NCBI GenBank assembly: GCA_018268995.1
Contig: JAFDVL010000050.1
Location: 1 to 64,000, forward strand
Source: Acidobacteriota bacterium
GTDB lineage: Bacteria; Acidobacteriota; Blastocatellia; RBC074
Reading direction: 5' to 3'
DNA length: 64,000 nt
The translations under genes were made by a program, and so were the position numbers. The notes beneath the pieces are model-generated. The model did not search any database. It had not been told where the DNA came from and worked only from the letters and a program-made list of their open reading frames with translations. This document shows positions 1-7,936 of this stretch, one piece after another. Every line of letters begins with the position of its first letter. Within the stretch, counting starts at the first letter, position 1.

Positions 1-1
1 C

Positions 2-394
2 TGTCTCTTGGGCGAATTCAATCAAGTCATTCTCAATATGACGATCAATGCTTCGCACGCCATCGCGGAGGTCGTGGGGAGCGGAGCCAACGGCAAAGGG
101 AAAATCACAATCACAACCGCGAACATCACCAGTGAGTGGGCAGAAATCAGAATCAGCGATACGGGAACAGGGATTCCGCCGCACGCCTGTGATCGCATCT
201 TCGATCCGTTTTTCACCACCAAAGAGGTCGGGAAAGGCACGGGACAGGGACTGGCCATTTCACACAGTGTCATCGTCGAAAAACATAGGGGGCAACTTTC
301 CTTTGAAACCGAAATGGGGAAAGGCACGACCTTCATTATTCGCCTGCCATTGGTTGAAGTGGCCCCCGCGACGACGGAGACTGCTCTCGCATAA
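2..394 (+). CDS. Sensor histidine kinase, C-terminal ATPase part (5' end outside window)
   Basis: This is the catalytic ATP-binding end of a sensor histidine kinase; its sensor and phospho-acceptor parts lie before the window. An N box (GEFNQVILNMTINASHAI) is followed by a G1 box (DTGTGIP), an F box (DPFFTTK) and a G2 box (GKGTGQGLAIS), the usual order of the HATPase_c fold. The frame is open to base 2, and the first possible start (TTG at 8) falls inside the N box, so the gene is certainly truncated by the window edge. The next gene, a receiver protein, starts 23 bases downstream on the same strand. The kinase is therefore the likely phosphodonor for one or more of the three receivers that follow (inference). 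The signals sensed cannot be told from this fragment. Confidence 0.93.
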   Translation, partial: CLLGEFNQVILNMTINASHAIAEVVGSGANGKGKITITTANITSEWAEIRISDTGTGIPPHACDRIFDPFFTTKEVGKGTGQGLAISHSVIVEKHRGQLSFETEMGKGTTFIIRLPLVEVAPATTETALA

Positions 395-417
395 CAACAA
401 AGGCAACAGGAAAGGAT

Positions 418-822
418 ATGATTACAATTCTTTTTGTGGATGATGAGTCGAATATTTTACAGGGGCTGCAACGGATGCTACGCCCCATGCGTCGGGAATG
501 GAACCTGTGCTTTGCCAACAGCGGCGCAGAGGCCTTGACCATCCTTGCTGAGAAACAAGTGGATGTGATCGTTTCCGACATGAAAATGCCGGGCATGGAT
601 GGCGCGCAGTTGTTAGAGGAAGTCAGCCATAAATATCCTCATATCGTTCGCATTATCCTGTCAGGGTATTCGGAAAAAGAATATATGGTGCGTTCCAACG
701 GGACTGCCCATGAGTACCTGGCCAAACCCTGTGACACCGAGAGGCTGAAAGACGCCGTCTATGCGATAGGAGCACTACAGGATGTAGGACAAACACCGAC
801 CTCCGCGCGGAGTGATGTCTGA
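418..822 (+). CDS. Stand-alone response regulator receiver
   Basis: A CheY-like receiver of 134 residues. The acidic pair is VDDE near residues 7-10, the phospho-acceptor is Asp54 in SDMKMPGMDG, and the conserved lysine is in YLAKPC. The protein is closely similar, residue for residue, to the receiver of the HDOD gene that starts at 1100. It then stops after a short unrelated tail (QDVGQTPTSARSDV) where the paralogue continues into its output domain. It is either a genuine single-domain regulator or a duplicate that lost its HDOD half. Synonymous differences between the copies are many, so the duplication is old. The 277 bases between the two genes hold no recognisable HDOD remnant. It is probably co-transcribed with the kinase ahead of it. 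Confidence 0.9.
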   Translation: MITILFVDDESNILQGLQRMLRPMRREWNLCFANSGAEALTILAEKQVDVIVSDMKMPGMDGAQLLEEVSHKYPHIVRIILSGYSEKEYMVRSNGTAHEYLAKPCDTERLKDAVYAIGALQDVGQTPTSARSDV

Positions 823-1099
823 CAGCAAAATCCGCTTTTCGCTGATAGTTTCCCGGACGGCAAAAGCCGTATGATTATGGGGTGTTGGTGCTGAAGAAAT
901 CCTTAAGCCCCCTTACCAACGGCCCCGGAAACACGCGACCCGCTAGCGCGTCCGCCGGGGGATTTCCGCTTGGCCATCGTGCGCTGGTCGCACACAGAAC
1001 CAGACCTTCTTCGCTCGGCAAGGTAGCGACCTGACGTCTTCTCGCGGTCATTGAGCAGAACGGCATAAGCCAGCCGCGCCCTTTTCCTGAGCCGGGGCT

Positions 1100-2299
1100 A
1101 TGACTTGTATGATTACTGTTTTATTTGTGGACGACGAGCCGAATATCCTTGAGGGGTTACAACGCATGCTGCGCCCGATGCGCCGCGAGTGGCACATGCA
1201 TTTTGCCCACAGCGGTGCGGAAGCCTTAGCCTTGCTGGGAACTCAACACGTGGATGTCGTCGTCTCCGACATGCGGATGCCGGGGATGGATGGCGCGCAA
1301 TTGCTGCACGAGGTCAAAGATCGCTACCCCCACACCGTTCGCCTCATTCTCTCCGGCTATGCGGAAAAAGAGTTGATTCTGAAATCGGTCGGGGCGGCGC
1401 ATCAATATCTAGCCAAGCCGTGTAACGCCGAAACGCTGAAAGCCACCGTGAACCTGACCTGTGCCATGCGGGGTTTGCTGGCGGATGAAACGCTGCGTCG
1501 CCTTGTGGCACAAATGCAAACCGTGCCGAGCCTGCCCGTGCTGTACAGCGAATTGATGAAGGAATTGAAAGCGCCTGACTCATCCCTGCGAAAGATCAGC
1601 CAGATCATCGAACAAGACATCGGGATGACGGTAAAAATTTTGCAGATGGTGAATTCGGCGTTTTTCGGCTTACGGCGCGAGGTTTCCAATGTCACCGAGG
1701 CCGTAAACTTTCTGGGGCTTGAGACCATCACTTCGCTGACCCTGGCGCATGGGATTTTTTCGCAATTTGAAGAGCACCCGGCCTCTCGTCAGACTATCGC
1801 TGAGCTATGGAAGCACAGTAGCACGGTCGGAGCCATCGCCAGACGAATCGCCACGAAAGAATGCCCGGCTGTGGCTTCTGATGCGTTTACGGCGGGCTTA
1901 CTCCACGACATCGGGGAAGTGGTGTTGGTCGCCAATCTCCCGGCGCAGGCGGCTGCCGTGCGGGAACTGGTCACGCAGAAAAACATGCCCAAGCTGGAGG
2001 CCGAAAAACAAATCTTCGAGGCTACGCATTCAGAGGTCGGAGCCTATTTGCTCGGTCTGTGGGGCTTGCCCTATTCCGCCGTGGAGGCCGCAGCCTTTCA
2101 TCATACGCCCAACGCCAGTGCTATCCATACATTCACCCCACTGACCGCCGTTCATTTGGCCGACACTCTCGCGCCTGCCAACGGACAGATGGCAGGCCCG
2201 GATGTCGAGTATTTAACGCAACTCCGGCTGCTGGAAAAAGTGCCTCTTTGGCAAGCGGGTTGCGCACCAGTGCAGGAATGCACCGCGCTTCATTTCTAA
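1100..2299 (+). CDS. Response regulator with HDOD output domain
   Basis: A 399-residue two-domain regulator. The receiver occupies residues 1-125, with Asp57 in SDMRMPGMDG and the lysine in YLAKPC. It is followed by an HDOD domain from about 140 to 345, with the LPSLPVLYSEL-like entry, an IIEQDIGMTVKILQMVNSAFFG helix pair region and the AGLLHDIGEVVL segment. HDOD proteins are HD-superfamily relatives usually without phosphohydrolase activity and act in signalling. Here the HD pair is kept in LLHDIG. A second ATG at 1109 would give the same N-terminus as the gene at 418 and may be the true start. It lies in a run of same-strand regulators with short gaps. Confidence 0.92.
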   Translation: MTCMITVLFVDDEPNILEGLQRMLRPMRREWHMHFAHSGAEALALLGTQHVDVVVSDMRMPGMDGAQLLHEVKDRYPHTVRLILSGYAEKELILKSVGAAHQYLAKPCNAETLKATVNLTCAMRGLLADETLRRLVAQMQTVPSLPVLYSELMKELKAPDSSLRKISQIIEQDIGMTVKILQMVNSAFFGLRREVSNVTEAVNFLGLETITSLTLAHGIFSQFEEHPASRQTIAELWKHSSTVGAIARRIATKECPAVASDAFTAGLLHDIGEVVLVANLPAQAAAVRELVTQKNMPKLEAEKQIFEATHSEVGAYLLGLWGLPYSAVEAAAFHHTPNASAIHTFTPLTAVHLADTLAPANGQMAGPDVEYLTQLRLLEKVPLWQAGCAPVQECTALHF

Positions 2300-2326
2300 T
2301 CCCTGTTTGAGAGAAAGGAACTTTAT

Positions 2327-3502
2327 ATGAGCAAGAAAATCCTTTGTGTTGACGACGATCCGAATATTCTGCAAGGCTACAAACGTGCGCTCAGGAAAGA
2401 GTTTGAGATTTCCCTGGCGGAAGGCGGGGAGCAGGGCTTGGCGCTGATGGCGCAGGAGGGACCGTTCGCGGTCATTGTTTCGGATATGCAAATGCCGGGC
2501 ATGGATGGGGCGCAGTTTCTGGCGCGCGTGAAAGAGACCGCCCCCACCAGTGTGCGGATAATGCTGACGGGCAACTCCGATCAGCAAACCGCCATAGATG
2601 CCGTGAATGAAGGCAACATCTTTCGCTTTCTGAACAAACCCTGTCCGCCGGAAACGCTGGCGCAAACCTTGTTGGCAGGGCTGGAACAATATCGGTTGGT
2701 GACTGCCGAAAAGCAATTGTTGGAAGAAACACTCAACAACAGTTTGCAGGTCATGGTGGACATTCTCTCGCTCACGAATCCAACGGCCTTCAGTCGTTCC
2801 GCTCGCTTCAAACGCTGGGCGCGTGACATTGCGACACAACTCGGCGCAGCCAACATCTGGCAAATCGAAATTGCCGCGATGCTCTCGCAAATCGGCTGTA
2901 TTACTGTCCCGGAGGAAACGTTGCTGAAGATTTCGCGCGGCGCATCGCTCACGGAAAAAGAACTGCATTTATATCACCAACACCCACAGGTCGGTCACGA
3001 TCTCACCGCGCGTATTCCTCGTCTGGAAACCGTCGCCCAGATTATCGCCGCCCAAAATCGGCGTATTACAGACGACCCCAAAGCGAACTCTCCGTTTGAT
3101 CCAACCGATACCCCGACGGTCGGCGCACGCATTCTCAAAGTCGTGCTCGACTTCGAGAAATTGCTTGAGACAGGCAGCCTGCCATTCGCGGCCCTGCGCG
3201 ATTTGGCCGGACGCGCTGGCTGGTATGACACTACGGTACTCACGGCGCTGAAAGAACTCATTCATAAAAATGACGAAGAACTCGTCCCCGTGAAGCTGTT
3301 CCTGTCGGAATTAAAACCCGGCATGGTGTTGGACGAATCGCTCATTACCAAGCGCGGCGCATTGCTGCTTTCGGCGGGACAGGAAATCACCTTATCGCTC
3401 ATCTTGCGACTCATCAACTTCGCGGAAACCGATCTCATTGCAGGGGAAGTGCAAGTGCGCGTCCCGGTGAACAGCATACAAGTCGAGGTGGCGGCACGCT
3501 AA
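2327..3502 (+). CDS. Response regulator with degenerate HD-GYP-like output domain
   Basis: A 391-residue protein starting 27 bases after the HDOD gene, with an AGAAAGGA-type ribosome site. Its receiver spans residues 1-120, with Asp53 in SDMQMPGMDG and Lys in FLNKPC. The middle part follows the layout of RpfG-type HD-GYP c-di-GMP phosphodiesterases, but the catalytic residues are missing. The HD pair reads Ser187-Gln188 in AAMLSQIGCITVPEE. The HH pair reads Gln-Asn in IIAAQNRR. The GYP loop is absent. HPQVGHDL and KVVLDFEKLL, which flank these sites in active enzymes, are recognisable. A C-terminal segment (ELKPGMVLDESL) resembles a tail seen in similar regulators. It is probably a non-catalytic signalling or c-di-GMP-insensitive form; the fold assignment comes from motif spacing only. 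Confidence 0.85.
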   Translation: MSKKILCVDDDPNILQGYKRALRKEFEISLAEGGEQGLALMAQEGPFAVIVSDMQMPGMDGAQFLARVKETAPTSVRIMLTGNSDQQTAIDAVNEGNIFRFLNKPCPPETLAQTLLAGLEQYRLVTAEKQLLEETLNNSLQVMVDILSLTNPTAFSRSARFKRWARDIATQLGAANIWQIEIAAMLSQIGCITVPEETLLKISRGASLTEKELHLYHQHPQVGHDLTARIPRLETVAQIIAAQNRRITDDPKANSPFDPTDTPTVGARILKVVLDFEKLLETGSLPFAALRDLAGRAGWYDTTVLTALKELIHKNDEELVPVKLFLSELKPGMVLDESLITKRGALLLSAGQEITLSLILRLINFAETDLIAGEVQVRVPVNSIQVEVAAR

Positions 3503-3563
3503 ACCGCCCCGGTCCGTCGCTGACAAGCCGCCCCTTAGCAACGTGTTGGTTTTATAGAAAACT

Positions 3564-4151
3564 ATGAGACGGAGAGTGATTACGATCCTTGGGATAATAG
3601 TTTGGGCACTCGCCGTCGGCATTGGCTTTGCCTACCTGACCGATTACGGCACACGCCCCAACCAACTGGCACACGCCCCGCCCCATTTGCCAGTGGACAT
3701 TTTGGGCATGCCGCCGAACAAATTACCAACTTTACTGCTCTTTGCCCATCCGCATTGTCCCTGTACACACGCCACAATGGCTGAACTCGCGCGTCTGATT
3801 GCACACAATCGGGGACAGGTAAATGTTCACGTGTTATTTTACCGCCCGCTGGAAAAACCGCGTGAGTGGGCAGAGGCGGATTTATGGCAAAAGGCCAAAA
3901 AGCTTCCCGACGTCACAGTCTCAACCGTTAGCGAACTCGACCTGCTGCGTTTCGGTGTTTCAACTTCGGGGCAAACTTTGGTCTATGATGCCAATCAAAA
4001 ATTGGTCTTTAGCGGCGGCATCACCAGCGCGCGCGGTCACGAAGGCGACAACACGGGGCGCGCTGCAATTACAACCTACTTGCAGACAGGCCAACTCACA
4101 ACTCAGCAAACGCCTGTTTTTGGCTGTTCCATCACCGAAGATCAGGATTAA
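3564..4151 (+). CDS. Membrane-anchored thioredoxin-fold protein (RedB-like)
   Basis: A 195-residue protein with one N-terminal membrane segment (residues 5-27, ILGIIVWALAVGIGFAYL) and a periplasmic thioredoxin-like domain. The likely active site is HPHCPCTHATM near residue 70, where the cysteines form CPC rather than the classic CxxC. Family members annotated as RedB share this pattern, and their function is not established. It sits 61 bases after the regulator operon and may be its last gene. No strong ribosome site is visible. The following 172 bases before the peptidase hold nothing I can identify. Confidence 0.75.
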   Translation: MRRRVITILGIIVWALAVGIGFAYLTDYGTRPNQLAHAPPHLPVDILGMPPNKLPTLLLFAHPHCPCTHATMAELARLIAHNRGQVNVHVLFYRPLEKPREWAEADLWQKAKKLPDVTVSTVSELDLLRFGVSTSGQTLVYDANQKLVFSGGITSARGHEGDNTGRAAITTYLQTGQLTTQQTPVFGCSITEDQD

Positions 4152-4323
4152 TCTCGCGCTCTCGCATCTTCCCTTCTTTTACCGCCAAAATCGCTTCTTG
4201 GTTCAGACACTACAGCACATTGCCAAAGGGCTGGAACCTATCATAAGCTGTCGCACGTTCTTGAATTTGTACTTCAATCCACAGATACGCTGAAAATTTA
4301 ACCCTTGAACGGAGGAAACCCGT

Positions 4324-7305
4324 ATGTTGCGCCGTTATTCTTTGCCCGCCTGCGTGCTTGTTTGCCTGCTTGCAGTCTTTTCCACCTTTGCCCAAAAAGC
4401 GAAGAAACCTGACACCAAAACTGCTGCCGCCGTGCCGCAAACGAACGATCAGGAATACACCGATTCCATCCTGAAAAATACGACTGAGAAATTCTTTTTG
4501 ACCGAGTTGATAGATCACCTGCCCGCGTCAGACAAAGTGCCCAGCCCTGCGAAAATATTGGGCTATCCCGTCGGCACGCCAAACAAACTGACGTACACGA
4601 AAGATCAATACCGCTATTACCGTGAACTGGAAAAAGCGACCCCACGCGTCAAGATTTTTACTGCGCCGGAAAAAAGCGAACTCGGACGCGAGCAGTTGCT
4701 CGTCGTGGTGGGCGATGAAACCGCCCTGGCGAATTTGGCGAAGTACAAAGACATCACCGCGAAACTCGGCGATCCGCGCACACTCAACGATGCCGACGCA
4801 CAAAAATTGATTGCCGATGGCAAAGCGATTTATTGGGCGTCAGGTTCGATTCACTCGCCCGAAACTGGCAGCCCGGAAATGCTGATGGAAATGGCCTATC
4901 GTCTCGCGGTCGAAGAAACGCCGTTCATTCAAGCCATTCGCAAAAACGTGATTGTGATGATTACGCCGACGCTGGAAGTGGACGGGCGCGACATGATGGT
5001 TGACCTGTATAACTGGCGCAAAGCGAACGAAGGCAAACGCGCGCCGAGCTTGCTCTATTGGGGCAAATACGTTGCGCACGACAACAACCGCGATTCGATG
5101 GGGATGGCGCTTGCCCTGACGCGCAATCAAATGGCAACGTTCCTCGACTTCCATCCAACAGTGCTGCACGATCTGCACGAGTCGGTTCCCTTCCTTTACA
5201 CCTCGACTGGCACTGGTCCGTACAACGCGTGGCTTGATCCGATGGTCGTGAACGAATGGCAGATGCTGGCGTATCACGAAATTGATGAGATGACGAAACG
5301 CGGCGTACCCGGCGTGTGGACACATGGTTTTTATGATGGCTGGGCACCGAATTACATGTTTTATGTGGCGAACGGACACAACTCCATCGGGCGCTTTTAC
5401 GAAACGTTTGGCAACGGTGGTGCCGACACGCAGGATCGCACCGTCGGCGCGCAATCCAACCGCGATTGGTTCCGCCCGAATCCACCGCTGCCGCGTGTGA
5501 AATGGTCGCTACGCAACAACGTCAACATGCAGCAAAGCGCGATTTTGTTTGCGATGAATTACGTCTCGAACAACAAAGACAAGTTCCTCAACAATTTTTA
5601 TTTGAAGAGCAAACGCTCCGTTGCCAAAGCCAAAACCGAAGGCCCAGCGGCGTACGTCATCCCCGGCGATGATCCGCGTCCGAACGAAGCTGCTGACCTC
5701 GTAAACCTGCTGAAAATGCAGGGCTGCGAAGTGCATAAATCTGATCGCGAGATCGAAACGAAAGACGGCAAATTCCCGGCTGGCAGCTACGTCGTGCGGA
5801 TGGATCAGCCGTATTCGCGGATGGCCGATATGCTGCTCGACACGCAGTATTACAACGTCAACGATCCGCGTCCGTACGACGACACAGGCTGGACGCTCGG
5901 CCCGCTGCGCAATGTCAAAACCGTGCGCGTCAAAGACACCGCGATTCTCGATGCGCCGATGACGCTGACGAACGGCATGGCGAAAGTCACGGGCAAAGTC
6001 GTCGGTTCCGCGACCGTCGGTTGGGTCATCAACAACAATGCTGAAAGCGCGCTCACGCAACTGCGGTTCCGTTTGAAAGATGTGAAGATTGACGCCGCCG
6101 AAGACAGCTTCAAAATTGGCGATAAACAATTCAGCGCCGGTTCGTTCCTGATTAAAGCAGGCGGCGATGTCGCGGCGAAATTGACGCAAGCGGCAACGGA
6201 ACTCGGCGTCACGGTTCAAGCTGTAGACAAGTTGCCCGAAGTCAAAGCGCACGCGCTTGCCGTGCCGCGCATTGCGCTGGTGCATACGTGGACGAACACA
6301 CAAAACGAAGGCTGGTATCGTGTCGAATTCGACCGCCTCGGCATTCCGTACACCTACATTTCGGATCATGTAATTCGAGACACACCGAACCTGCGCGACC
6401 GTTTTGATGTCATCATTTGGGGGCCAGTCGGCGGCACTGCGCAATCGCTTGTGCGCGGCATTGCGAATCGCGGTGAGAATGATCCGCCGATCCCGTGGCA
6501 AAAATCTGACCTCACGCCAAACATGGGACAATCGCCTGACACGACTGCCGATATGCGCGGCGGAATGAGCGTCATCGGCGTCGCGCATTTGCAGAAGTTT
6601 ATCGAATCTGGCGGCCTCTTCGTGACCATCGGCAACAACGCCGCGATCCCGATTGATTTCGGCATCACGGAAGGCGTTTCAATTCAGGAAGCGCGCACCT
6701 TGCAAGCACGTGGGTCGGTGATCAATGCGACGTTTGCTGATCGCAAGAGTCCGATTGCCTACGGCTATGATGAAAAGCTCGCGGTGTACTTCAATCAAGC
6801 GCCGTTGTTACAGGTCAGTGCGCTCGGCGGCTTTGGCGGTGGTGGTGGCGGTGGTGGCGGCGGGCAAGGTGGACAGGCGCAAGGTCGTCCGACCGGTCGC
6901 GGCAGTGTCACTGATCCCGACGTTCCGCAAGGTCGCGCGCCTGTCGTGATTCCGCCTGCTGCGCCCAGTCCTGACGGCATCCCGGAAGAATTTCGGAATC
7001 AACTCGCAGGGCAATTGCCGCCCGCGAATCTGCGTCCGCGCATCGTGCTGCGCTTTGCGGCGGAAAGAGATTTGCTGGTGAGCGGAATGTTGGCGGGTGG
7101 TTCCGAACTCGCGAATCGCCCAGCAGTTGTGGACATTCCTGTCGGCAAAGGCCATGTCGTGATGTTTGCGAATAACCCGATGTGGCGACATCAAACGCAC
7201 GGCAGCTTTGCCTTGCTTTTCAATGCGGCATTGAACTTCGACAATTTAGGCGCAGGACGCACCACACCGCGCCCTAGCCCGGCTCCCGCAGCAGGCAACA
7301 ATTAA
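4324..7305 (+). CDS. Secreted M14-family zinc carboxypeptidase
   Basis: A 993-residue exported metallopeptidase. A signal peptide (residues 1-24, ending TFAQ) precedes the M14 domain. The first two zinc ligands are His177 and Glu180 in GSIHSPETGS. A histidine-rich stretch, FHPTVLHDLHE near residues 262-275, carries the likely third ligand. Downstream there are long accessory domains and a near-pure glycine run at about residues 837-855, encoded by a GGT/GGC repeat that could vary in length by slippage. The protein ends in a proline/alanine tail. M14 enzymes remove C-terminal residues from peptides. Acidobacteriota and Bacteroidota carry many such large secreted versions, probably for extracellular peptide use. 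The start is supported by GGAGGAAA eight bases upstream of ATG. Confidence 0.9.
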   Translation: MLRRYSLPACVLVCLLAVFSTFAQKAKKPDTKTAAAVPQTNDQEYTDSILKNTTEKFFLTELIDHLPASDKVPSPAKILGYPVGTPNKLTYTKDQYRYYRELEKATPRVKIFTAPEKSELGREQLLVVVGDETALANLAKYKDITAKLGDPRTLNDADAQKLIADGKAIYWASGSIHSPETGSPEMLMEMAYRLAVEETPFIQAIRKNVIVMITPTLEVDGRDMMVDLYNWRKANEGKRAPSLLYWGKYVAHDNNRDSMGMALALTRNQMATFLDFHPTVLHDLHESVPFLYTSTGTGPYNAWLDPMVVNEWQMLAYHEIDEMTKRGVPGVWTHGFYDGWAPNYMFYVANGHNSIGRFYETFGNGGADTQDRTVGAQSNRDWFRPNPPLPRVKWSLRNNVNMQQSAILFAMNYVSNNKDKFLNNFYLKSKRSVAKAKTEGPAAYVIPGDDPRPNEAADLVNLLKMQGCEVHKSDREIETKDGKFPAGSYVVRMDQPYSRMADMLLDTQYYNVNDPRPYDDTGWTLGPLRNVKTVRVKDTAILDAPMTLTNGMAKVTGKVVGSATVGWVINNNAESALTQLRFRLKDVKIDAAEDSFKIGDKQFSAGSFLIKAGGDVAAKLTQAATELGVTVQAVDKLPEVKAHALAVPRIALVHTWTNTQNEGWYRVEFDRLGIPYTYISDHVIRDTPNLRDRFDVIIWGPVGGTAQSLVRGIANRGENDPPIPWQKSDLTPNMGQSPDTTADMRGGMSVIGVAHLQKFIESGGLFVTIGNNAAIPIDFGITEGVSIQEARTLQARGSVINATFADRKSPIAYGYDEKLAVYFNQAPLLQVSALGGFGGGGGGGGGGQGGQAQGRPTGRGSVTDPDVPQGRAPVVIPPAAPSPDGIPEEFRNQLAGQLPPANLRPRIVLRFAAERDLLVSGMLAGGSELANRPAVVDIPVGKGHVVMFANNPMWRHQTHGSFALLFNAALNFDNLGAGRTTPRPSPAPAAGNN

Positions 7306-7340
7306 TCAGCAGGGTAGTGGATTGCGGTAGAGAGACGATG

Positions 7341-7730
7341 GCGGAAGCCCGACTGTGAAGCTTGTCATTACCTAGTTTTTTGCACGAACTCAGCCCGCGA
7401 ATGCGGGCGACAGCATAAAGCCTGGGGTGGAGGTGTGAGCCGGAACCCCAGGTAATGCGTGGCACAACGCGCTAGCCCGCAATAGCGGGCGATAGCCACA
7501 GCGATTGTTTGCACATTCTGTCGCCTGCTTCGCAGGCTGCCTGTCAATTACTGCACCTTTCCTGGGGTTCGCGCTCATTGCGCTTCACCCCAGGCTTTAT
7601 GCTGTCGCCCGCATTCGCGGGCTGATAAACGCCTCAGCCAATGTGTAAAAAAACTGGGTAATGACAAGCTGTGAAGGAGGGCGTATTACGCACTGCTTCC
7701 GCGCCCTCCTTCACAGTCGGGCTTCTGCCG
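7341..7730. repeat. Family A palindromic repeat, split by a MITE
   Basis: If bases 7361-7676 are removed, what remains is a long hairpin. Its left arm, CCCGACTGTGAAGGAGGGCG, pairs with CGCCCTCCTTCACAGTCGGG at 7703-7722. An uninterrupted copy of the same hairpin lies at 54759-54856, and single arms lie at 11133 and 19872. It behaves as a dispersed intergenic palindrome. Confidence 0.85.
7361..7668. mobile_element. 308-bp MITE-like element with TIRs and 8-bp target duplication
   Basis: The ends are inverted copies: CTTGTCATTACC at 7361 and GGTAATGACAAG ending at 7668. The similarity continues inward through AGTTTTTT. A second, perfect 39-bp inverted repeat lies at 7391-7429 and 7586-7624 (core AGCCCGCGAATGCGGGCG). 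The element is bordered by the direct repeat CTGTGAAG (7353-7360 and 7669-7676). Deleting the element and one copy restores a family A palindrome exactly. The inside holds further small hairpins and no plausible gene. This is the structure of a non-autonomous transposable element. The transposase family is unknown; an 8-bp duplication occurs in several IS families. Confidence 0.85.
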
Positions 7731-7936
7731 TCAGCTGTTGGCCCGCCACCATCAGCAGTACGCGCAAACCGCCCCATAAGGGAAAGGTTCGCCGTGAAAA
7801 TGGAGCGAGTTTGGCAAAAGAGAGAAGTCTGCGCGTTTTGAGTTGCTGACCGGTCGGTAAGTATATTATAGTGCCGCTTCGGTACCTGAACCAGTAGCTC
7901 AATATCACGAGCGTTGCCACCCTTAAGGAGAGACAC

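Noticed and set aside
1..9. First nine bases CTGTCTCTT equal the start of the Tn5/Nextera mosaic end, suggesting an adapter remnant at a contig edge.
   Set aside because: The bases continue the histidine kinase frame as Cys-Leu-Leu before the N box, which fits the family. Nine bases are too few to call an artefact.
875..1066. Possible small gene or HDOD remnant between the two receiver genes.
   Set aside because: Translation in all frames gave nothing resembling HDOD or any family, and there is no ribosome site.
4822..4850. GGTTCGATTC-like T-loop sequence suggesting a tRNA.
   Set aside because: It lies inside the M14 peptidase coding region around the zinc motif and has no matching cloverleaf arms.
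5509..6588. A 359-codon open frame on the minus strand inside the M14 peptidase gene.
   Set aside because: It lies opposite a gene with a clear signal peptide, zinc motif and ribosome site; its protein has no recognisable domain and arises from codon bias.
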